This document shows positions 41,750 to 51,200 of a DNA stretch of 64,000 nucleotides, in pieces. This stretch comes from Nocardia sp. NBC_00508 (GTDB lineage: Bacteria; Actinomycetota; Actinomycetes; Mycobacteriales; Mycobacteriaceae). Under the pieces are notes generated by a model, which worked only from the letters and a program-made list of their open reading frames with translations, was not told the origin of the DNA and made no database searches. Position 1 is the stretch's first letter. Each line of letters starts with the position of its first letter. A program made the position numbers and the translations under genes. Location: assembly GCF_036346875.1 (NCBI RefSeq), contig NZ_CP107852.1, positions 7,068,001 to 7,132,000 on the forward strand. Reading direction: 5' to 3'.

Positions 41750-43084
41750 ATGTCAAGCAATAGCCTTCTCGCCCAGGTGAGGCCAGGCGGTGGCCTCGTT
41801 GTAGTGAGTGCCGGTTTTGAGGCAGCCGTGCAGGATGCCGACGAGTCGGTTGGCGAGCTGGCGCAGGGCGGGGTTGTGGCCGACGCCGCGGGCTCGCTGC
41901 CGGTCGTAGTAGGCGCGGGCACCCGGGGACCACAACAACGCGGAGAATGCCTGTGTTGTGAGGGCGTCGATGAGCCGGTCGTTGTGCACGAACCGGGCCA
42001 GAGCGACTTTCTTCTTGCCCGACGCGCGGGTGATCGGGGAGGTGCCCGCGTAGTTCTTGCGGGCCTTGGCGCTGGCGTAGCGGTCGGGGTCATCACCGAA
42101 CTCTGCGAGCACCCGGGCACCGAGGACCGGCCCCAAACCTGGTTGGGACAAGATGATCTCAGCGGCCGGGTGCTTGGAAAAATGGGCCTCGACCTGCCCT
42201 TGCAGAGTCTTGATCTGGGTGTTGAGGACGGTCAGAACCGCCAGCAGCGCCTGCACCGAGGCAGCGTAGGCATCGGTGACGACCTCGGGTTGGCCGAGCT
42301 GGTCGGAGCGCAACGCGGTCTGGATCGCGGCGGCTTTGTCCGCGACGTTGCGGCGGCGCGCCCGCTTCAACGCGGCGCTGATCTGGGCGATCGTCAGCCG
42401 GGCTGCCTGGGTCGGGGTGGGTGCCTTGGCGAGCAGCTCAAGGGTGTCAGCGGCGTCGAGGTCGTCGAAGGCGGCCAGCGCCGCGGGGAAATAGTCACCC
42501 AGCGCGTGCCGCAGCCGCTGGGTGTGGCGAGTGCGTTCCCAGATCATCGTCTTATGGATGCGGGCCACCACCTTCACCGCCTCCGCACGCGCGGAATCCC
42601 CAGCGACAGACCGCAGTTCATGCGAGTGGGTGCGGACCATATCCGCCAGCACGTGCGCGTCGCCGGCGTCGCTCTTGGCGCCGGAGACCCCCAACCGGTC
42701 ACGGAATCGGGCCGCCTGCAACGGATTCACCGCCAGCACCGTGTATCCCGCGGCGACCAGCGCCCCAACCCAGGGACCCCGGTCGGTCTCGATCCCGATC
42801 AGCACTTCGGCCTCATCGACGTCGTCGCCGACCAGATCCCCGATGATCGCGTGCAACCTGCCCATCCCGGCCACCCCCGCAGGAAGGCGCGCCTTGGCCA
42901 GACGGCGACCGGAGCCATCCATCACCTCCACATCGTGATGATCCTGAGCCCAGTCGTCTCCTACGAACAGTCGCAATGGTCCTCCCATTCTCGATGCCGA
43001 TCACCGTCGAGCAGCCAGCGAGAGAACCATCAGCGACCTAATCAAGCAGTGCTCACATCACCACGAACGGGCACGACATCCCAG
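41731..43084 (-). mobile_element. IS110-family insertion element
   Basis: An intact DEDD transposase (41753-42988) is flanked by GACATCCCAG at 41731-41740 and 43075-43084. IS110 elements have no long terminal inverted repeats, and the 10-base direct repeat is a plausible boundary but not proof; the 5' non-coding side (from 42989) would then be only 96 bases, and the true right end may reach about 43150. That side should encode the bridge RNA of the IS110 group. Confidence 0.55.
41753..42988 (-). CDS. IS110-family transposase (DEDD type), intact
   Basis: 411 aa. The N-terminal RuvC-like DEDD domain begins L-F-V-G-D-D-W-A-Q-D-H-H (first Asp pair), with I-G-I-E-T-D-R-G-P-W (Glu) and G-A-K-S-D-A-G-D-A-H-V-L-A (the two late Asp). 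The C-terminal Tnp_2 domain holds L-S-Q-P-G-L-G-P-V-L-G-A-R and K-N-Y-A-G-T-S-P-I-T-R-A-S-G-K-K-K, with the conserved Ser. Full length and free of stops, so the element looks recently active. It has inserted between two SRPBCC genes of the same strand. Confidence 0.95.
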   Translation of the reverse strand: MGGPLRLFVGDDWAQDHHDVEVMDGSGRRLAKARLPAGVAGMGRLHAIIGDLVGDDVDEAEVLIGIETDRGPWVGALVAAGYTVLAVNPLQAARFRDRLGVSGAKSDAGDAHVLADMVRTHSHELRSVAGDSARAEAVKVVARIHKTMIWERTRHTQRLRHALGDYFPAALAAFDDLDAADTLELLAKAPTPTQAARLTIAQISAALKRARRRNVADKAAAIQTALRSDQLGQPEVVTDAYAASVQALLAVLTVLNTQIKTLQGQVEAHFSKHPAAEIILSQPGLGPVLGARVLAEFGDDPDRYASAKARKNYAGTSPITRASGKKKVALARFVHNDRLIDALTTQAFSALLWSPGARAYYDRQRARGVGHNPALRQLANRLVGILHGCLKTGTHYNEATAWPHLGEKAIA

Positions 43085-43230
43085 CAGCGATCAACTCTCC
43101 CGACCTACCGGCAGGGGCACAGTCTTTCTTCAGGACTCAACGTCCAGGACGCACGAGTGCTCACCTACCGGTCGGCTACCACCAAGGAGTTTGCCGGATG
43201 GCTCACTCCCCGAACTGATTAGGACGCGAC

Positions 43231-43677
43231 GTGCCGCACTACCGAGTACGTTCCACAACCCCGGCCCCCGTCGGCACGGTGTGGGGGCTTCTGATCGACG
43301 GCCGCAGCTGGCCCCGGTGGTCCTCCGGGCTGGACGAATTGGTCGAAGAACGCTCCAGCGGCCTCGATCCGCGCGGCCACGACGGCATCGGGTCGGTCCG
43401 CGCGTTCCGCACCGGCCGGGTCGTCACCGGCGAACGACTGACAGAGTTGGTGACGGATCGGCGCATGGCCTACGAGGACGCCTTCAACTTCGCGATGAGG
43501 AACTACCGAGCTGCTATCGAACTCGAGTCCACCACTGCGGGCGGTACGAGCATCACCTGGCACGGCAGCTGGCGTATGCGGCCCGGCGTCGGCTGGATCA
43601 TGCCCTTCGTCCTTCCCCGAGTGATGCAGCGCATGGCCGACGACCTCGCAGCCTACGCAGCGGAGGGCCTGGTCTGA
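43231..43677 (+). CDS. SRPBCC-fold protein (polyketide cyclase-like)
   Basis: 148 aa from GTG 43231. Typical START-type pattern: Y-R-V-R-S-T-T-P-A-P-V-G-T-V-W-G-L-L-I-D-G-R-S-W-P-R-W at the start (split over 4-28), S-V-R-A-F-R-T-G-R-V-V-T-G-E near 60 and T-W-H-G-S-W-R-M-R-P near 110. Cytosolic, no signal. It is likely to have been in one operon with the secreted SRPBCC protein before the IS110 insertion. The ligand is unknown. Confidence 0.85.
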   Translation: MPHYRVRSTTPAPVGTVWGLLIDGRSWPRWSSGLDELVEERSSGLDPRGHDGIGSVRAFRTGRVVTGERLTELVTDRRMAYEDAFNFAMRNYRAAIELESTTAGGTSITWHGSWRMRPGVGWIMPFVLPRVMQRMADDLAAYAAEGLV

Positions 43678-43845
43678 GCTCTGCGACCTGCACGGTCACC
43701 AGCAAATCTGCGGCCCATCTGACCGAAACATGAAGGTCGGATCAGAGAGCTGTGCCGACTCTGAGCGAAATCGGACGGTCTGTGCGCTCGTTCCTCCGGC
43801 CCGACGCCGGGGTACCGACCTCGTAAGGGTCGCTGGTTTCCGTAA

Positions 43846-44679
43846 TCAGTCATCGATGACAGCGTCTTCCAGACTGAGGTCGTAGTCGTCGAGTTCGGGG
43901 TCGTAGGAGTCAGGTGCAGGTAGGTCGCTGGCGATGGCGCCGGACTGTCGGGCAGCTGCGGCGTATGCGATCCGGTCGTCCTCCGACCCGGCCAGCGCGC
44001 GCCACGGCGCGATCAGCTGGTCCAGGTGCGCGATGAGTGCAGCGTCGGGGGCGCGTTCGCCGAGCGCGATGACCGCCATGGCGTCTCGACCGATCATTTG
44101 AGCTGCCGCAAATGCGTGCAGGTCCGCGGGACGATGGTCAGGGGAGTCCAGGCAGGCCTGGAAATAGAGGGTGGCCAGTTCGATGGTGTCTCGCCATTGC
44201 CGATACCGCCCCCGCTGCTGTGCATGATCGCGTACGGCCGCCCAGGCGCGATTACGTTGCTCGGTATCCACCGGCATGAGCATCGCGGCACGGGAAAACC
44301 ACGTCTCGAACGGGATCGAGTTGATCTCGGTGTTCAGATCGAGCACCTGCTCCCAGCCGGTGCCGAACTGATCGAGTAAGTGGGCGTCGGTGATCTCGAG
44401 CCGCGCAAGATAATCGACGCGAGCCTCCTTAGCACCAGGGGCGGACGCGTTCGGCAGCACCGACCCGCGCCCCGAGCGCCACGAGAACACATCCTCGACG
44501 ATGTACGCATCCCCCGGGACCTCTGCTGTCCTGGTGAGCGCGCCATCGAAGGTGAGTTGCGTGCCGGTGGCCACCGCTGGCCCCCAGGCGAGCCCGTTCA
44601 CTCGGAGCAGTTCCGCCGCGCGGTGAGCCAGCTCGGTCAATCGCTGTGCCGGAGAACCAGCAGTCGGATCCAATGACAT
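43846..44679 (-). CDS. Hypothetical protein
   Basis: 277 aa from ATG 44679. No recognised domain, no signal or membrane helix. The sequence is helical and acidic (W-E-Q-V-L-D-L-N-T-E-I-N, then A-A-Q-M-I-G-R-D-A-M-A-V-I-A-L-G-E-R-A-P-D), with a strongly acidic C-terminus (Y-D-P-E-L-D-D-Y-D-L-S-L-E-D). Its start overlaps by 7 bases the start of the divergent MFS gene, so the two promoters must overlap. No strong ribosome-binding site is visible. Confidence 0.65.
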   Translation of the reverse strand: MSLDPTAGSPAQRLTELAHRAAELLRVNGLAWGPAVATGTQLTFDGALTRTAEVPGDAYIVEDVFSWRSGRGSVLPNASAPGAKEARVDYLARLEITDAHLLDQFGTGWEQVLDLNTEINSIPFETWFSRAAMLMPVDTEQRNRAWAAVRDHAQQRGRYRQWRDTIELATLYFQACLDSPDHRPADLHAFAAAQMIGRDAMAVIALGERAPDAALIAHLDQLIAPWRALAGSEDDRIAYAAAARQSGAIASDLPAPDSYDPELDDYDLSLEDAVIDD

Positions 44680-45944
44680 GGATGCAGGCTAACCGAAGTC
44701 CAAAAACATGCTCTGCCAGCTCTTGCCACGGCCTGCCGGATTTCCACCGGTTGTGGGGTGCGGCCGCGGTCAGCCAGCTCGGCACCGCGCTCGGCGCCGG
44801 GGCGCTGCCGCTGGTCGCAATCCTGATCGTTCACGCCTCGGATCTGCAGCTGACATTGATGGCAGCGCTGTCCGGAGCCGCCGCCGCGGCCGTCGCGCTG
44901 CCGTTGGGGCCGTTCGTCGAGTTCCGCCGCAGACGCGCGATTATGGTGCAGACCGACCTCATTTCGTTCGCCGCTCTCGCCAGCGTCCCGGTGGCCGCCT
45001 GGCTGGGCGTACTGACCTACGGACAGTTGTGCGTGGTTGCCACGGTGAGCACGTTGTGCACGATCGTGTTCAGCGCCGCCAGCGGTGCCTACTTGAAATC
45101 GCTGGTGCCCGAACAGGTCCGGATCCGAGCCAACAGCCGCCTGGAAACCGTATTCTGGACCGTCTCCACCATCGGCGCCCCGATCGGCGGCGCACTCATC
45201 TCGATGTTCGGCGCCACCGCCACCATCCTCATCGACGCCGTCAGCTACCTGCTGTCCGCGCTCGGACTGCGCAGCATCGCCACCCCCGAACCAGCGCCGG
45301 ATCATCAACGCCGCGACCATCATTGGACCACCGAGATCCGCAGTGGCTGGTCCTACATCTTCGCCCATCCCGTCCTGCACCGGCTGTTCTGGAACGCCAT
45401 GCTGTTCGGGGGTTCGCTCATGCTGACCGGCCCGCTGATGGCGCTGCTGATGCTGCGAGAGCTCGGGTTCGCGCCCTGGCAGTACGGTCTGGCGCTCGGC
45501 CTACCGACTCTGGGTGGGCTGGCCGGCTCGCTGTGCGCGCCGAGGCTGGTGACCCGGCTCGGTGACCGCGCGGTGCTGCTCGGTTTCGGTGTGTTGCGTA
45601 CCTGCTGGCTCGGACTAATGCTCGCCGCGCACCCTGGCACAGCCGGACTGATCGTCATCACCACCGCCGACACCCTGCTGCTGTTCTGCGCCGGCGTGTT
45701 CAACCCGGTGTTCACCACCTACCGCATGAACGCCACAACCGACGACCACATGGCCCGTGTCGGCACCGCCTGGTCGATCAGCTCCAAAACCTTCCAACCC
45801 GCCTTCATCGCCCTCGGCGGCCTCCTCGCGGCCGCCACCAGCACCCGCGTCGCGATCGCCTGCGCAGCCATCACCCTGCTGGCCAGCTCGCTACTGCTGC
45901 CCTGGCGACAAACCACGACGTCAATACCAAGGCTCGGCGGTTGA
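44673..45944 (+). CDS. MFS transporter (DHA3-like)
   Basis: About 423 aa from ATG 44673 (ATG 44682 is an equally good start). Twelve hydrophobic helices. The pattern F-H-R-L-W-G-A-A-A-V-S-Q-L-G at the start and the loop L-G-P-F-V-E-F-R-R-R-R-A between helices 2 and 3 are those of DHA3/MFS_3-type macrolide or siderophore exporters. A central cytoplasmic loop follows helix 6. No neighbour suggests a substrate, although the 46-57 kb NRPS locus is next in line. Convergent with that locus. Confidence 0.85.
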   Translation: MTWMQANRSPKTCSASSCHGLPDFHRLWGAAAVSQLGTALGAGALPLVAILIVHASDLQLTLMAALSGAAAAAVALPLGPFVEFRRRRAIMVQTDLISFAALASVPVAAWLGVLTYGQLCVVATVSTLCTIVFSAASGAYLKSLVPEQVRIRANSRLETVFWTVSTIGAPIGGALISMFGATATILIDAVSYLLSALGLRSIATPEPAPDHQRRDHHWTTEIRSGWSYIFAHPVLHRLFWNAMLFGGSLMLTGPLMALLMLRELGFAPWQYGLALGLPTLGGLAGSLCAPRLVTRLGDRAVLLGFGVLRTCWLGLMLAAHPGTAGLIVITTADTLLLFCAGVFNPVFTTYRMNATTDDHMARVGTAWSISSKTFQPAFIALGGLLAAATSTRVAIACAAITLLASSLLLPWRQTTTSIPRLGG

Positions 45945-46268
45945 CAGTCGCCCTGCTCAGCCAACCTCGCGCGGCACCCGCTGGCATTTCGTGGGGCCAC
46001 CACTGCACGCTGTGCCATTTCCCCACAGCTCAGTCGACGAATGGGTAGCGGCTCCGGTTGGGGAGGGTTGATAGTTGACCGTTGGGCATAGGTCGGGACG
46101 GCGTCACTACTGCGTAGTCCGCTGTCAAAACCATCATCTACCAGCGTAATTGGATAGATCTCGGCACATCTCACAATCAGGCGCAGCACCATGGCGCAGG
46201 TATGGGAATTGCCCCGGTGGATCCTGTCGCTCCGGTCGCGATGAGTCCTGCGTCGCGGTGGGTTCCGG
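45945..46268. other. Convergent intergenic region
   Basis: 324 bases between the converging MFS and FAD-hydroxylase genes. Short frames exist but no hairpin with a T-tract, promoter or recognisable remnant was found. Confidence 0.45.
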
Positions 46269-47768
46269 TCAATCACCACCTGTCACGCGGGACTGGTGAG
46301 ATGTTCCAGTCCAGGTATCGAGGACCTTGCCCCAACCGGGTCGGTCGGTCGATGCCCCCACCCACGCGATGTAACCGTCGGGCCGCACGAGGACGGCTGG
46401 TCCTCGGTCGGCCCGCTGGGCCTGCTGGAGGTCGGCGGTGTCGATCGCGGGCGTTGCGCGTTCGCGGATCAGGAGGAATCCCGGTGTGCGCTGCACAGTG
46501 GTGAGTTGTCCTTCGACCAGCGGGATCTCGGTGGCGCGGGTACCTACCGAGCGGCTGTCGCCGCGACGGCGGCTGTAGCGCAGGGACGTGCCGGCAAAGC
46601 TGCCCGAGACTGCGTCGCGGACCGGAGGCAGGCGCAGCAATCCCGGGGCGAGAAGGTTGCGCAAGCCGCGGACGATGCGCGGGTGGAGGGCGACGGCGCG
46701 GGCCATGAGTCCGGATTGCAGCAACACACGTTTGCCGATCGGGTGGCGTTCGTCGTGGTAGGTGTCGAGGACCCGGTCGGAGGCGCCGCCGAGCACGGCA
46801 TCGATCTTCCAGGCCAGGTTGGCCGCGTCCTGGATGCCGGTGTTCATGCCCTGTCCGCCCATGGGTGAGTGAACGTGCGCGGCGTCGCCGGCCAGGAACA
46901 CCCGGCCGTGCCGGTACCGCGTGACCTGCCGCTCGTCGCAGTGGAAACGCGAAAGCCAGCCGATGTCGCGGACACCGAGGTCGGTGCGCATCGCCCGGGC
47001 GAGCACGTCGATCACCTCGCGGTCGCCGACCGGAACGGTGTCGGCGACTTGATGATTGCGGTCCCACACCATCGCCCGGTACCAGGAGCCGTCGCTGTCG
47101 TGCCGCTCGTACGGAGCCAGGAAAGCGAACACCTCGCGGCTGCTGCCGAGGGTGAGTCCACCATCGGTCGGCCCGTTGGCCAGCTTGACGTCGGCGAGGA
47201 CGACGGAAGACAGGATCGTCTTCCCGGGAAAGTCCACGCCGAGGAGGCCGCGAACCGTGCTGTGCGCGCCATCGGCCGCGATGAGGTAGGCGGCGCGCCA
47301 GACATTACGATGCCGGGGGTCGTCGTCGCCCTTCGGCCGCGCGATCACCGTCACGCCGTCGGGGTCTTGGTCGAGCGCGATCACCTCGTTTCCGCGCCGG
47401 ATGTCGGCGCCCTGTGCGGCGGCATAGCGGCCGAGCGCCTGGTCGACGTTGGTCTGCGGGGTGATCATCCCGAACTTGTAGCGTGACCGCAGGTGGGTCA
47501 GGTCGACCCGGGCACCGGCGAAGATCGCGACTCCGGCGGCTTGGTGTGCGTGCGCGAGCAAATCGTCGGCGAGCCCTCGGGCGTCGAGTACTTCGAGGGT
47601 GCGCGCCATGGTGGCGAACGCGCGGCTGGCGGGGTTGATGGTGGGCCATCGTTCGAGGACGGCGACGGTCCGGCCGGCGCGCGCGAGGTCGCCCGCGGCG
47701 GTCAGGCCGGTCGGCCCGGCTCCGACGACGAGGACATCGACGCTGTGCTGGGCGTCCATAGGTTGCAT
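46269..47768 (-). CDS. FAD-dependent aromatic-type hydroxylase in the NRPS operon
   Basis: 499 aa. FAD motif V-V-G-A-G-P-T-G-L-T-A-A-G-D-L near residue 16, D-G motif I-A-A-D-G-A-H-S-T-V-R near 165, G-D motif V-F-L-A-G-D-A-A-H-V-H near 290. The C-terminus is a thioredoxin-like dimerisation domain with V-L-V-R-P-D-G-Y-I-A-W-V-G, as in phenol hydroxylase/rifampicin monooxygenase-type (PheA/TfdB) enzymes. It lies 15 bases behind the 137-aa gene and completes the NRPS transcript. It may hydroxylate an aromatic residue of the peptide or its acyl cap; this is inferred from context. Confidence 0.85.
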   Translation of the reverse strand: MQPMDAQHSVDVLVVGAGPTGLTAAGDLARAGRTVAVLERWPTINPASRAFATMARTLEVLDARGLADDLLAHAHQAAGVAIFAGARVDLTHLRSRYKFGMITPQTNVDQALGRYAAAQGADIRRGNEVIALDQDPDGVTVIARPKGDDDPRHRNVWRAAYLIAADGAHSTVRGLLGVDFPGKTILSSVVLADVKLANGPTDGGLTLGSSREVFAFLAPYERHDSDGSWYRAMVWDRNHQVADTVPVGDREVIDVLARAMRTDLGVRDIGWLSRFHCDERQVTRYRHGRVFLAGDAAHVHSPMGGQGMNTGIQDAANLAWKIDAVLGGASDRVLDTYHDERHPIGKRVLLQSGLMARAVALHPRIVRGLRNLLAPGLLRLPPVRDAVSGSFAGTSLRYSRRRGDSRSVGTRATEIPLVEGQLTTVQRTPGFLLIRERATPAIDTADLQQAQRADRGPAVLVRPDGYIAWVGASTDRPGWGKVLDTWTGTSHQSRVTGGD

Positions 47769-47783
47769 TCCTGATGTCCGTGG

Positions 47784-48197
47784 TCAGCGCGTCGGGGTGG
47801 CGTCGGCCGGATCGGGGTACCAGCGGCGTATGTCGGCCGGCGTCGCGGTGGCCGAGTAGTTGAACACGAACCGGCAGTCCGGTTGAGTGCTGTGTGCGGT
47901 GTTGACGATCGACTCGAACAGCGGCGTGTTGCTGGCGACCAGCCGGACGCCGGCGCCGATCAGGACGGCATCGTAATGCTTGGCCGCCAGCCACTTGCGT
48001 GCTTTCTCGGCGCCGGCCTCGCCGAAGTCGATGAGGCAGTTGTCGACGTCGTAGCCTGCCGCGCGCAGCCCGGCGACGTTGTCGTCGTTGGCTTTCCGCA
48101 ACTTCTCTTTGGTCAGACCAGGGAAGTGGGTGAAGTCGGGCGAGTCGTAATCGATGACGTCGGGGTCGAGACCGATCTGGATGGCGGTGACGGTCAT
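47784..48197 (-). CDS. Conserved hypothetical protein in the NRPS operon
   Basis: 137 aa. Begins M-T-V-T-A-I-Q-I-G-L-D-P-D-V-I-D-Y-D-S-P-D and contains A-A-G-Y-D-V-D-N-C-L-I-D-F-G, H-Y-D-A-V-L-I-G-A-G-V-R and C-R-F-V-F-N-Y-S-A-T-A-T-P. The alternating beta/alpha pattern suggests a small Rossmann-like or flavodoxin-like fold. I do not recognise the family. It is 88 bases behind the NRPS and 15 before the hydroxylase. Its role in the pathway is unknown. Confidence 0.75.
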   Translation of the reverse strand: MTVTAIQIGLDPDVIDYDSPDFTHFPGLTKEKLRKANDDNVAGLRAAGYDVDNCLIDFGEAGAEKARKWLAAKHYDAVLIGAGVRLVASNTPLFESIVNTAHSTQPDCRFVFNYSATATPADIRRWYPDPADATPTR

Positions 48198-48285
48198 GGT
48201 GCGGCCCTTCTGCTCGCGGCGGCTGGTCTTGCGACGGTCGGCCGGGTACTTGCCGGGTCACGCTGCATGGGGACGGGGAACTGGC

Positions 48286-51200
48286 TCATCTTCGACCGGC
48301 CATACGTTCGTCGAGTACGCGCGCGATGATCGGCAACACGTGTCGTGCGGTCAGTTCGTCATGGGTGACTTCGACGTCGTAATCGACAATTTCGCCGGTC
48401 ACGTAGGGCCGCCAGCCAGCCGGGCCGAAGATGTCGGAAGTGTCGACGGTCGCGCTGAAATACACTATGTCACCATCGAATACGGGACGCCGATATGCGG
48501 TTCTGATCTGCGCCACCGCGTTGAACGACCGCGTCATCCGTTCGATAGCGCCTGCGTCTACCGGCGAAACGCCGCCCAGCTGGGTACGGATCAGATCGGC
48601 GGCCTCCGCAGCGGACGCATCGGCAGGCACATCATGGATACCGAACATCGGGCCGAAGGCATTGACGAAGGCGCCGGCAGAAAGCTGTTCGATGCTCGCA
48701 CCGTCGATGTCCGCGGAATCGGTGTCGAGCAGCGCGAGAACGCCGACAGCGTCACCGGCATTTCTCAGCTTCGTGGCGATCGCGTGCGCGATGAGTCCGC
48801 CGAACGACCACCCGAGCAGGTGGTATGGCCCGGCCGGCTGCACGGCGCGGATCTCGCGAATGTACCGATCGGCCAACTCTTCGATCGAGTGTGCCGGTGC
48901 TTCGGAGCCGCCGAGGTCTGGTGCCTGCAGCCCATAGATCGGCCTGCCCGGTGCCAGCGAGTCCGCGAATCCCGAATACGTCCACGCCACTCCGGACGAC
49001 GGATGGACGCAGAACAGCGCGGGTTCGCTGCCGTCGATCCGGATCGGCAACACTACGTCGAGCATGGGTCCGCTGTCGGCCGGAGGCAGCTCATCGAGCA
49101 TCGCGCGCCCGGCGTCGGCGGCGGCGGCCAATGCGGCAACGGTGCGGTGCTCGAACACCTGTAGCGGCGTGCAGTGGACGCCCTTCCGCTTGGCCCTGGA
49201 CACGAGTTGGAGAGCGATGATGCTGTCGCCGCCGAGAGCGAAGAAGGAATCGTCGGCACCGACCTTGTCGAGACCGAGCAGCTCCGCGCAGATGTCGGCG
49301 AGAGTTTCTTCGGTCGGTGTCGAGGGTGCTCGGTACTCGGTCTGCTCGTCCGCGAATTTCGGTATCGGCAACGCCGCCCGGTCGAGCTTGCCGACCGCGT
49401 TGAGCGGGATCGCATCGAGCACGACGAAGGCGGATGGGACCATGTACGCAGGCAGGGCCTCGGTCGCGACTGCGCGCAGGTGCGCAACGTCGACCTCGAC
49501 GCCCGGGGCGGGCAGTACATACGACACCAGCACGGTCGCCCCCGTCGGCGCGGCGCGGCCGATCGTCACCGCGTAGCCGACCTGTTCGTCGCGGCACAGC
49601 ACCGCATCGATCTCGCCGAGTTCGATCCGCAGGCCGCGGATCTTGACCTGGAAGTCGTTGCGGCCCAGAAACTCCAGCTCGTATGTCTCGTCGGGCCCGG
49701 TGACCCAGCGCACCATGTCCCCGGTGCGGTACATCCGCTCGCCCGGCTCGCCGTAGGGATGGGCGACGAACCGTGCCGCGGTCATCTCGAATCGGTCGGA
49801 ATAGCCGCGGGCCAGCGCGGGACCGGCCAGGTACAGTTCACCGGCGACGCCGACCGGCACCGGGCGCAGCCAGGTGTCGAGCACGATGCTGGTGGCACCG
49901 CGGATCGGCCCGCCGATCGTGATCGGCGCTCCCGCGACGAGCTCGCCGCGACAGGTCGCCCAAGTGCTGAACTCTGTCGGACCATACAGGTTCACCATCA
50001 GCCGCCCGGCCGACCACTGCTCGATCAGTTCCGCCGTCGCGGCCTCGCCCCCGATAGCGAGTACCCGCAGGTGATCGAGGCCGACGGGATTCATCGTGGC
50101 CAGTACCGACGGCGTGACCGACGCGTGGGTGACCCGTTCGGCGCGCAGCAGTCGATCCAGGTCTGCGCCCGCACAGACGGCCGGCGGCGCAATGACGAGC
50201 CGCCCGCCCGCGCCGTGTGCCGTCAGCAGCTCGAAGATCGACGCGTCGAAGCTCGGGGACGCCACATGCAGCACGCTGGCCGTCGCATCCAACTCCAGTG
50301 ACTCCGTCAAGGCAGCCACCAGATTCGCGAAGCCGCGATGGCTGAGCAGCACAGCCTTAGGTTTACCGGTGGATCCTGAGGTGTAGATCAGGTACGCCGC
50401 CTGGTCGATGTGAATGGGACTGCCACGCTCCTCGTCGGTGATCGGTGCGGCGGAGGTCATGTCGACCCGGCGGCGTGTATCGAGGTCATCGAGCAGCAGC
50501 CAGTCGACGGTTCCCGGCAGCGTCTCGCGGGTCGCGGTCACCGTCACGCCGATCGGCGCCTTCGAGTCGGTGAGTATGTGCTCGATCCGGTCGATCGGAT
50601 AGCGGGGATCCAGTGGCACGAAAGCCGCGCCTGTCTTGGCCACCGCCCACACCGCCACCACGGATTCCAGCGATCGACCGAGAGCGAGCACGATGCACGT
50701 TTCCGGCCGGACACCCTCGCGCAGCAGGGCCCGGGCAAGGCGGTTGGACCAGGCGTCGAGTTCGTCGTAGGACATCGTGCGCTCGCCTGCGCTCACCGCG
50801 ATGGCTCCAGGATTGATCCGTGCTGCGGCGCGGAGAATTCCGGGCAGTGTTCGCGTCGGCACCGGCTCCGGTCCACGAACCGGCAGCAGCGCGGCACGTT
50901 CCGCGTCGTCGCAGTACTGCAGCTGGGACACCACGGCCTGTAGGTCGCCTGCGAGCTGATTAAGCAGCCGGATCAGGCGATCCAGCAGCGGGCGCGCCGC
51001 CCCCGGCGCGAGCTGGTCGGCCCGGTACTTCAAGCTGATGCGCAGCGTGTTGCGCCCATCGCTGCCACGAAGCGGAACAACCATGAGATTCAACGGATAC
51101 GGCGTTGCGTCCGTGCCCTCGATGTCCAGCACCCGCATGCCCGCGATATCCGGTACATCTGACAACGCCTCTCGGCCGAGGGGATAGGACTCGAAAACGG

